Source: JANPCX01 sp966211815
GTDB lineage: Bacteria; Pseudomonadota; Gammaproteobacteria; Burkholderiales; Burkholderiaceae_C
Direction of reading: 5' to 3'
Length of the DNA: 64,000 nt
NCBI GenBank assembly: GCA_966211815.1
Contig: CBIHOD010000006.1
Location: 49,335 to 113,334, forward strand
This document shows, piece after piece, positions 18,144-26,483 of this stretch. Both the position numbers and the translations under genes were made by a program. The first letter of the stretch is position 1. The number at the start of each line of letters is the position of its first letter. The notes beneath the pieces were generated by a model. The model was given only the letters and a program-made list of their open reading frames with translations, had not been told where the DNA came from and did not search any database.

Positions 18144-19520
18144 ATGAGCCACCCATTCTTCGCGACACACCAACCGGACGGCACGGCGCGGCAGCGCCTG
18201 CCCGCCCGCCTTGCGGCTGTGGCGATGGCCGCGCAAACCCTGCTGCTCGCGGCGCCAGGCGCGCTGTGGCGGCTTTCGACGGCGGCAATGCCCGGCCACC
18301 GCGCCCGGCCCGACGCGGTGCTGAACAACGGGAACCGCGGCGGCGACAACGGCCCGCCCGACCTCGACGAGCTCTGGCGCGATTTCAACCGCAAGCTGGG
18401 CGGGCTGTTCGGCGGCGGGCAGCCGCCGCGCCAAGGTGGCCCCGAACAGGGCGGCCCAGGCAATTTCCAGCCTGACATGAAAAGCGCCGGCATCGGCATG
18501 GGCTTGATCGCCGGCGTGGTGGCGCTGATCTGGGCGGGCAGCGGCTTCTTCATCGTCCAGGAAGGCGAGCAGGCGGTCGTGACGTCGTTCGGCAAATACA
18601 GCCACACCGCCGACGCCGGTTTCAAGTGGCGCATGCCGTACCCCTTCCAATCGCACGAGACGGTGCCGGTCACCCAGTTGCGTTCCGTGGAGGTGGGCCG
18701 CAACTCCGTGGTCGCCGCGACCGGCCTGCGCGACTCCTCAATGCTGACGCAGGACGAGAACATCGTCGACATCCGCTTCACCGTGCAGTACCGCCTGAAG
18801 GACGCGAGGGAATACCTCTTCGAGAATCGCAACCCCAGCGAGGCCGTGGTGCAGGCGGCGGAGTCGGCCGTGCGCGAGATCGTCGGCAAGAGCGTGATGG
18901 ACTCGGTGCTCTACGAGCAGCGCGACGCGATCGCCACCGAGCTCGTCAAATCGGTGCAGAGCCAGCTCGACCGCTTGAAGGCCGGCATCGTCATCGCCAA
19001 CATCAACGTCCAGAACGTGCAGGCGCCGGAGCAGGTGCAGGCCGCTTTCGACGACGCCTTCCGGGCCACCGCCGACCGTGAACGGCTCAAGAACGAAGGC
19101 CAGGCCTACGCCAATGACGTGATCCCCAAGGCGCAGGGCACGTCGGCCAGGCTGCGCGAAGAGGCCGAGGGCTACAAGTCCCGCGTGGTGGCCCAGGCCG
19201 ACGGCGATGCGCAGCGTTTCGCCAGCGTCCTGGCCGAGTACCAGAAGGCGCCCGCGGTGACCCGCGACCGCATGTACATCGACACCATGACCCAGGTCTA
19301 CTCCAACGTCAGCAAGGTGCTGGTCGACTCGCGCAACAACTCCAACCTGCTCTACCTGCCGCTGGACAAGCTCATCCAGCAGAGCGGGCAGGGCGCCGTG
19401 ACGCTGCAGTCGCCCGTCCCGCAAGGCGCGGGCGAGGCCGCGGTGAATTCCGCGCCGGGTCCTTCGTCCGATCCGCGCTCGCGCGACGGGCAACGGGGAC
19501 GGGACCGCGATGGCCGCTGA
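18144..19520 (+). CDS. hflK: HflK, SPFH-domain membrane protease modulator
   Basis: 458 residues from ATG 18144. The HflK hallmark NGPPDLDELW is followed by a Gly-rich linker, a transmembrane helix (MGLIAGVVALIWAGSGFF) and the SPFH/band-7 domain, then a coiled-coil and a charged tail. With HflC it forms the large cage that regulates FtsH. The start is uncertain: about 60 residues precede NNGNRGGDNGPPDLD and include a second hydrophobic stretch unusual for HflK; GTG 18318 would give a more usual N-terminus. None of the candidates has a clear ribosome binding site. Confidence 0.9.
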   Translation: MSHPFFATHQPDGTARQRLPARLAAVAMAAQTLLLAAPGALWRLSTAAMPGHRARPDAVLNNGNRGGDNGPPDLDELWRDFNRKLGGLFGGGQPPRQGGPEQGGPGNFQPDMKSAGIGMGLIAGVVALIWAGSGFFIVQEGEQAVVTSFGKYSHTADAGFKWRMPYPFQSHETVPVTQLRSVEVGRNSVVAATGLRDSSMLTQDENIVDIRFTVQYRLKDAREYLFENRNPSEAVVQAAESAVREIVGKSVMDSVLYEQRDAIATELVKSVQSQLDRLKAGIVIANINVQNVQAPEQVQAAFDDAFRATADRERLKNEGQAYANDVIPKAQGTSARLREEAEGYKSRVVAQADGDAQRFASVLAEYQKAPAVTRDRMYIDTMTQVYSNVSKVLVDSRNNSNLLYLPLDKLIQQSGQGAVTLQSPVPQGAGEAAVNSAPGPSSDPRSRDGQRGRDRDGR

Positions 19521-19599
19521 CCGCGCCGCCGCCAAGCCATCGCCCCCGCCCGACCGCCGACATCACGCACCCGAGCAAGCACGCACAGGAACCTGAGCC

Positions 19600-20496
19600 A
19601 TGAACCGCCTCGCAATCTTCGTCACCGGCCTGCTGCTGGCCCTGATGGTGGCTTTCTCGACCCTGTTCATCGTCGACCAGCGCCAGTTCGCGGTGATCTA
19701 CGCGCTGGGTGAAATCAAGTCGGTGGTGACCGAGCCGGGCTTGAAGTTCAAGCTGCCGCCGCCCTTCCAGAACGTCGTCTTCCTCGACCGGCGCATCCAG
19801 ACCCTGGACAGCCCGGAAACCCGCCCAATCTTCACCGCCGAGAAAAAGAGCCTGGTCATCGACTGGCTCGTCAAGTGGCGCATCAGCGACGCCAAGCAAT
19901 TCATCCGCAACAGCGGGGCCGACATCCGCAACCTGGAGAACCGGTTGAGCCCCGTGGTGCAGGCCGCGTTCAACGAGGAAGTCACCAAGCGCACCGTGCA
20001 GGCGATGCTGGCGACCGACCGCGACCGCGTCATGCAGGGCGTGCGCAACCGCCTGGCCGACGAGGCGAAGTCCTTCGGCATCGAGATCGTCGACGTGCGC
20101 ATCAAGCGCGTCGACTTCTCGGCCAACATCACCGATTCGGTCTACCGGCGCATGGAGTCCGAGCGCAAGCGGGTGGCCAACGAGCTGCGCTCCATGGGTA
20201 CCGCCGAAGCCGAGAAGATCCGCGCCGACGCCGACCGCCAGCGCGAGGTGATCGTCGCCGAGGCTTACCGCGACGCGCAGAAGATCAAGGGCGAAGGCGA
20301 TGCGCGCGCGTCGGCCCTGTACGCCGCCGCTTTCGGCAAGGATCCCCAATTCGCCGAGTTCTACCGCAGCCTGGACGCCTACCGCGCCAGCTTCCGCAAC
20401 AAGACCGATGTGATGGTGCTCGACGCCGGCAGCGAGTTCTTCCGCGGGATGCGCGGCGGCTCGCCGGCGGGCGGCGCGCAGCCGCCCAAGAAGTAA
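19600..20496 (+). CDS. hflC: HflC, SPFH-domain membrane protease modulator
   Basis: 298 residues. An N-terminal membrane anchor (FVTGLLLALMVAFSTLFIV) is followed by the SPFH domain (FAVIYALGEIKSVVTEPGL) and the helical region with the HflC tail (FGKDPQFAEFYRSLDAYRAS). It partners HflK in the FtsH-regulating complex. AGGAACCTGAGCC lies before the ATG. The short DUF2065 gene follows after 18 bp. Confidence 0.96.
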   Translation: MNRLAIFVTGLLLALMVAFSTLFIVDQRQFAVIYALGEIKSVVTEPGLKFKLPPPFQNVVFLDRRIQTLDSPETRPIFTAEKKSLVIDWLVKWRISDAKQFIRNSGADIRNLENRLSPVVQAAFNEEVTKRTVQAMLATDRDRVMQGVRNRLADEAKSFGIEIVDVRIKRVDFSANITDSVYRRMESERKRVANELRSMGTAEAEKIRADADRQREVIVAEAYRDAQKIKGEGDARASALYAAAFGKDPQFAEFYRSLDAYRASFRNKTDVMVLDAGSEFFRGMRGGSPAGGAQPPKK

Positions 20497-20514
20497 GCGC
20501 GGCCGGCAGACGAC

Positions 20515-20697
20515 ATGGGCGAGGTCCTGCTCGTTGCCTGCGGCTTGGTGCTGGTTTTCGAAGGTTTCCTGCCGTTCTTGTTCCCCCCGCTGTGGCGCAA
20601 GGTGTTCGAGCGGGCGCTGCAGATGAGCGACGGCCAGATCCGGTTCATCGGGCTGACCAGCATGCTCCTGGGTTTGCTGCTGCTCCTGCTGTGGTAG
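20515..20697 (+). CDS. DUF2065 (YjeT-like) small membrane protein
   Basis: 60 residues with two hydrophobic segments (VLLVACGLVLVFEGFLPFLF and LTSMLLGLLLLLLW) separated by a basic loop (WRKVFERALQMSDGQIRFIG). This matches the DUF2065/YjeT family, commonly found after hflC. Function is unknown. It starts 18 bp after hflC and is likely co-transcribed. Confidence 0.85.
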   Translation: MGEVLLVACGLVLVFEGFLPFLFPPLWRKVFERALQMSDGQIRFIGLTSMLLGLLLLLLW

Positions 20698-20770
20698 CCC
20701 GCTTCCCGGGCGCGGTGGCCGCGCTGGACCATTCCGTTGCGGCGCCGGCTGCGACGCGTCGCGGCGAACG

Positions 20771-22795
20771 GTGACGCACCTGGCCGCGCACCACCATCCC
20801 CACGGCGCGCCGGCGTCCACGGGTTACGTCCCGGGCATAGACGCGCTGCGCGCGGTCGCCGTCCTGTCGGTCCTTGTCTACCACCTGCGCCCGCACTGGC
20901 TGCCGGGCGGCTTCGTGGGTGTCGACATCTTTTTCGTGATTTCCGGCTACGTGGTCACCGCCAGCCTGGCCCGGGACCGCAGCGAATCGTTCTGGACCTA
21001 CCTGCGCCAGTTCTACCTGCGCCGCGTCGCCCGCATCTACCCTGCGCTGCTGGCCTGCCTGCTCGCTTCGTTCGCGCTGGCCGTGCTGTTCGTGCCTTCC
21101 TCCTGGCTCAGCACGACGAGCTGGAGGACGGGGTTGGCGGCTTTCTTCGGTTTCGGCAATGTGGCCCTGGTGGGCAGCAGCGACGGTTACTTCTCCCCCC
21201 GTGTCGAATTCAACGCGTTCACCCACACCTGGTCGCTGGGTGTGGAGGAGCAGTTCTACCTGGTCTATCCCCTGCTGATCTTCGCCTGGATGAAGTTGCG
21301 ACACACGCGCCCGCGCCTGGCGATGGCGCTGCTCGCCGTGCCTTTCGCCTTGTCGGCGGCCTACAGCGCATGGGCCAGCACCGCGGAGCCGGAGCGCGCC
21401 TTCTACCTGCTGCCCAGCCGTTTCTGGGAACTGGCCACCGGCGGCTTGCTGTTCACGGCTTTGCGGCGGGGCAGGCCGGCGGCGTCGCAACGCGAGGTGG
21501 GGGCCTGGCTTTTCTCGGGCCTGATGTTGATCGTCGTGTCCCTGTCCGCCGCCAGCACGGCCTTGTTCCCCTTCCCCTGGGCGGTCGTCCCGGTGGCGGG
21601 TGCCGCGCTTTGCATCGTGGCCGCGGTGCGGGGCGTGGGCCTGGATGCCGGGTTGAAGCGCGTTTTCGAAAACGGCCCGTCGGTGTACGTCGGCAGGATC
21701 TCTTATTCGCTCTACCTGTGGCATTGGCCGGTCTACGTGCTGTTCCGCTGGACCGTCGGCCTGGAATCCTTCTTCAATGCGGCTGCCGCGGTCGTCCTGG
21801 TGGCGTTGCTGGCGGTCGCTTCCTACAACGGCATCGAAGTCCCCCTGCGCAAGAGCCTGCCCCGGCGGACCGCGGGCAAGCCGTGGGTCCTGTCGGGGGC
21901 CGCCGGCGTGGTGGTGGTGTCGACGGCGCTCGGCGCCGGCATGGTCTGGGCCCGGCCATGGATCAGCCTGAGCGTCGTCAACAGGCAGTCATCGGATTGG
22001 ATCCCGGTGGCGTCCGCGGTCGATGATGCGCCGGCGGTGGCGGCGCCCCAGGCTTCGCTGGCTGGACGACAGCTGTTCGTGGTGGGGGATTCGCATGCCG
22101 GCGCTTATGAGGTGCTCCTCCTGTCCGCGCAGCGCCAGACGGGCGCGGCGGTGCGCAACTTCTGGCAGGCGGGTTGCGCCGCCGCGAAGCTGAGCGCCGT
22201 GTCGAGCCCGGAGTGCCGCCGTTTCCTGCGCGGCGCGCAGGAGCGCATCCTGCGCGAATCCCGCCCCGGCGACCTGGTTTTCCTGCCGGGGATGCGGGTG
22301 CGGCGGTTGAGCGACCAATGGGTTTTCTTCGACGAGCGGGCCGTGCTGGCTTCGCTGGACACCGCCGCGGCCGTGAAGGAGCGCGCCGACGCGCTGCGGG
22401 AGGCGGACGACTGGATCGGCGGCCTTCAGCAGGCCGGCCTCGTCATCGTCATCGAGGCCCCCAAGCCCGTGCTGCCGGCGCCGCCGTTCCGCTGCTCCGA
22501 CTGGTTCAATCAGGGCAACCCGGTGTGCGCCCCCGGGCTATCCATCGACCGCGAAAACGCGCGCGCCCTGGCGCGGCCGACACTGGATTCCATCGGACGT
22601 CTCCAGGCGAAATACCCGGCGCTGCGCGTTTGGGATCCTTTCCCCCTGCTGTGCCCGGGTGACCGCTGCCAGCCTTCCGATCCCCGGTCCAGGCCCTTGT
22701 TCTTCGACGGCGACCACCTGACGGCCCATGCCAACCGCATGCTCGCGCCGGATTTCCTGCGGACGCTGCAGGCGGCCGCCGCCGGCCCCCGCTAG
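20771..22795 (+). CDS. Acyltransferase 3 family protein with C-terminal SGNH domain (OafA-like)
   Basis: 674 residues from GTG 20771. Residues ~15-370 form a polytopic acyltransferase-3 domain (GIDALRAVAVLSVLVYHL with the catalytic-type His, then DIFFVISGYVVT and RRVARIYPALL). A final transmembrane helix near 375 leads to a periplasmic SGNH hydrolase-like domain with GDSH (Ser441) and D-x-x-H (Asp646, His649). Proteins of this layout O-acetylate lipopolysaccharide O-antigen, peptidoglycan or other glycans; the substrate here is unknown. No glycan cluster surrounds it. It separates DUF2065 from hisZ, which usually follow each other, so it looks inserted. Confidence 0.9.
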   Translation: MTHLAAHHHPHGAPASTGYVPGIDALRAVAVLSVLVYHLRPHWLPGGFVGVDIFFVISGYVVTASLARDRSESFWTYLRQFYLRRVARIYPALLACLLASFALAVLFVPSSWLSTTSWRTGLAAFFGFGNVALVGSSDGYFSPRVEFNAFTHTWSLGVEEQFYLVYPLLIFAWMKLRHTRPRLAMALLAVPFALSAAYSAWASTAEPERAFYLLPSRFWELATGGLLFTALRRGRPAASQREVGAWLFSGLMLIVVSLSAASTALFPFPWAVVPVAGAALCIVAAVRGVGLDAGLKRVFENGPSVYVGRISYSLYLWHWPVYVLFRWTVGLESFFNAAAAVVLVALLAVASYNGIEVPLRKSLPRRTAGKPWVLSGAAGVVVVSTALGAGMVWARPWISLSVVNRQSSDWIPVASAVDDAPAVAAPQASLAGRQLFVVGDSHAGAYEVLLLSAQRQTGAAVRNFWQAGCAAAKLSAVSSPECRRFLRGAQERILRESRPGDLVFLPGMRVRRLSDQWVFFDERAVLASLDTAAAVKERADALREADDWIGGLQQAGLVIVIEAPKPVLPAPPFRCSDWFNQGNPVCAPGLSIDRENARALARPTLDSIGRLQAKYPALRVWDPFPLLCPGDRCQPSDPRSRPLFFDGDHLTAHANRMLAPDFLRTLQAAAAGPR

Positions 22796-22942
22796 AAGCG
22801 AATCCGAAGGCTTGCTCCGTGATCGCTGCCGTAAGCAGGCGGCCCCGGCGCGCCGTGAAGTTTGCCCATCGCGCGCCCGTCCTGGTCGCCGCTTGAAACC
22901 CTGGCCGGTACAATCCTGTTTTTAATTCCTCCGGTTATTCAC
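22796..22942 (+). promoter_or_regulatory. hisZ upstream region with -10-like box
   Basis: 147-bp gap. TACAAT at 22909-22914 resembles a sigma70 -10; the hexamer 17 bp upstream (TCGCCG) is a poor -35. A short T-rich run (GTTTTTAATTCC) follows. The box would give hisZ-purA their own promoter, independent of the acyltransferase gene. Confidence 0.35.
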
Positions 22943-24109
22943 ATGTCGTCTGCCTGGCTGCTGCCTGAGCACATTGCCGATGTTCTTCCTTCTCAGGCCA
23001 GGCACATCGAGGAATTGCGCCGCGGGTTGCTGGACGTCGCCCGCAGCTACGGTTGCGAGCTGGTCATCCCCCCCTTGCTCGAACACCTGGACTCGCTGCT
23101 GTCGGGCACCGGCCAGGCCTTGAACCTCAAGACTTTCAAGCTGGTCGACCAGCTCAGCGGCCGCACCTTGGGCGTGCGCGCCGACACCACGCCCCAGGTC
23201 GCGCGGATCGACGCCCACCTGCTGGGCCGCCGGGGTGTCGCGCGGCTGTGCTACTGCGGCCCGGTGCTGCACACCCGGCCCGGCGGATTGCACGCCACGC
23301 GCGAACCGTTGCAATTCGGGGTCGAGATCTACGGCCACGCCGGCCTGGAAGCCGACCTGGAAGTGCTGGACCTCGCGCTGGACGGGCTGGCTTCGGTCGG
23401 CATCGGCGGCGTGACCCTCGACCTGGGCGATTCGCGCATCGTGCGGGCGCTGCTGGACGAAACGCCTTTCGACGCGGCGCGCGTGGCCGAAGCGGTGTCC
23501 GCGCTGGCGACCAAGGATGCGCCCGCGCTGGCGGCGCTGACCCGCCAGGACTGCGCCGCCGACGTCGCCGCCGGCCTGCAGGCGCTGCTCGGTTTGTACG
23601 GCGGCGTCGACGTGCTCGACGAGGCGCAGGCGCGCCTGCCTGGGCGGCCGCTGGTCCAATCCGCGCTGCGGGACCTGCGCAGCCTGGCCGCGCACCTCGG
23701 CCAGGTCCACCCCGGCGTGAAGCTGTCGGTCGACCTGGCGGATGTCGGCGGCTACGCCTATTACAGCGGCGCGCGCTTTGCGGCCTACGTCGAAGGCTCC
23801 AGCGACGCGGTCCTGCGCGGCGGCCGCTATGACGAGGTGGGCGCGGTCTTCGGCCGCAACCGGCCGGCCGTCGGCTTCAGCCTCGACCTGAAGGAGCTGG
23901 CCGCCCTGGTGCCGACCCAGCAGGGCGCCGCCGCGATCCGGGCGCCGTGGGGGCAGGACGCCGCGCTGCGCCATGCGGTCCGCGCGCTGCGCAAGCAGGG
24001 CCACACCGTGGTCTGCGTCCTGCCGGGCCACGAACACGAGGGCGAGGAATTCGCCTGCGACCGCGAGCTGGTGGCCGTGGACGGCCAGTGGCGCGTCCAG
24101 GATTTGTGA
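22943..24109 (+). CDS. hisZ: ATP phosphoribosyltransferase regulatory subunit HisZ
   Basis: 388 residues. It resembles the catalytic core of HisRS (LLPEHIADVLPSQARHIEEL, LGVRADTTPQVARID, GGRYDEVGAVFGR) but lacks the anticodon-binding domain. HisZ pairs with the short form of HisG for the first step of histidine synthesis; hisG is not in the window. ATG 22943 is chosen because similarity begins there. hisZ followed by purA is the usual order in these bacteria. Confidence 0.94.
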   Translation: MSSAWLLPEHIADVLPSQARHIEELRRGLLDVARSYGCELVIPPLLEHLDSLLSGTGQALNLKTFKLVDQLSGRTLGVRADTTPQVARIDAHLLGRRGVARLCYCGPVLHTRPGGLHATREPLQFGVEIYGHAGLEADLEVLDLALDGLASVGIGGVTLDLGDSRIVRALLDETPFDAARVAEAVSALATKDAPALAALTRQDCAADVAAGLQALLGLYGGVDVLDEAQARLPGRPLVQSALRDLRSLAAHLGQVHPGVKLSVDLADVGGYAYYSGARFAAYVEGSSDAVLRGGRYDEVGAVFGRNRPAVGFSLDLKELAALVPTQQGAAAIRAPWGQDAALRHAVRALRKQGHTVVCVLPGHEHEGEEFACDRELVAVDGQWRVQDL

Positions 24110-24181
24110 TGCCGCGCGCCGGTGTCCTGAACGGGACGGGTCCGCGGGACGCCAGGCGCTTCACTCTTTCTTGATTTTCAG

Positions 24182-25531
<1,350 letters not shown>

Positions 25532-25568
25532 TCCACCCTTAGCCACCATCCCGGAAGCCAAGCAAACC

Positions 25569-26090
25569 ATGTTGACTGAAGACGGCAAGCACCTCTATGT
25601 GTCTTGGGACGAGTACCACATGCTCATCGAGCGCTTGGCGCTGAAGGTGCACGCCTCGGGCTGGGAGTTCGACCAGATCCTGTGCCTGGCGCGGGGCGGC
25701 CTGCGGCCCGGCGACGTGCTTTCGCGGGTGTTCGACAAACCCCTGGCCATCATGTCCACCAGCTCCTACCGCGCCGAGGCCGGCACGATCCAGGGCCGGC
25801 TGGACATGGCCAAGTACATCACGCTGCCCAGGGGCGACCTCAGCGGCCGCGTGTTGCTGGTGGACGACCTGGCCGACTCCGGCATGACGCTCAAGGCCGT
25901 GGTCGAGCGGTTGCGCGGCATGCCGTCGATCACCGAACTGCGGTCCTCCGTCATCTGGACCAAGGGCGTCTCCACCTACATGCCCGACTACTTCGTCGAA
26001 ATGCTGCCGACCAGCCCGTGGATCCACCAGCCTTTCGAAGAGTACGATGCGTTGCGGCCCGACGGTCTGGCGAAGAAATTCGTCATCTGA
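25569..26090 (+). CDS. Phosphoribosyltransferase (purine PRT type I)
   Basis: 173 residues. The PRPP-binding motif VLLVDDLADSGMTLKAV and the early CLARGGLRPGDVLSR are diagnostic of type I phosphoribosyltransferases, most like the xanthine/hypoxanthine-guanine group. A GGAAG ribosome binding site lies near 25551. Coupling with purA suggests purine salvage, but base specificity cannot be read from sequence alone. Confidence 0.88.
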   Translation: MLTEDGKHLYVSWDEYHMLIERLALKVHASGWEFDQILCLARGGLRPGDVLSRVFDKPLAIMSTSSYRAEAGTIQGRLDMAKYITLPRGDLSGRVLLVDDLADSGMTLKAVVERLRGMPSITELRSSVIWTKGVSTYMPDYFVEMLPTSPWIHQPFEEYDALRPDGLAKKFVI

Positions 26091-26315
26091 ACCGAAAGTC
26101 TTTTTGACGCCGCTGCCGCATCCATCGTCCGGGCCCGCGAGGGGCGGGCCCGCCGTGTCGGCCGCGGCACTTGGCAGCGCCGGCGCAACTCCATGCGAGG
26201 GCATGGTCCAAGGCAAAAAAGTCCGGCCAAACAAAAAAATCCGGGCAAACAAAAAAGGCCAGCGTTCGCACGCAGGCCTTTATATGTTTTTAAACTCACC
26301 AACTACATTCAACTT
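26091..26315. repeat. Hairpins and three 18-bp near-tandem repeats before tRNA-Leu
   Basis: The non-coding stretch after the phosphoribosyltransferase holds a stem GGGCCCGC/GCGGGCCC (26131-26138/26144-26151), a stem CCATGC/GCATGG (26191-26196/26201-26206), and an 18-bp period: units at 26214-26231 and 26232-26249, and a third that begins at 26250 and diverges after its A-run. Each unit is C, 6-7 A, then a GC core and usually CAAA. Neither hairpin is followed by a T-tract on the + strand. Confidence 0.6.
26251..26281 (-). terminator. Intrinsic terminator of tRNA-Leu (bidirectional)
   Basis: On the minus strand a stem AAAGGCC-T-GCGT / ACGC-T-GGCCTTT with loop GCGA is followed by a run of T (the A-run at 26251-26256 on the + strand). 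It lies about 35 bp beyond the tRNA 3' end. On the + strand it ends in GGCCTTTATA and could also stop purA-operon transcripts. Confidence 0.8.
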
Positions 26316-26400
<85 letters not shown>

Positions 26401-26418
26401 ATTTCAGGAAAGAAAGAG

Positions 26419-26446
26419 ACTATACCATTAAAACGAACACATACAA
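26419..26446 (-). promoter_or_regulatory. Promoter of tRNA-Leu
   Basis: Minus-strand -10 TATAGT (complement of 26419-26424, 5 of 6 to consensus) with TTGTAT 16 bp upstream (26441-26446). Distance from -10 to the tRNA 5' end is 18 nt, typical for a stable RNA promoter. The -35 is weak. Confidence 0.5.
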
Positions 26447-26483
26447 GAATTCTTCGAACCCTTCTTCTTCCGGCATCGACCTG

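Noticed and set aside
22862..22942. Earlier start for hisZ at 22862
   Set aside because: It would run through the putative -10 box, and HisZ similarity begins at ATG 22943.
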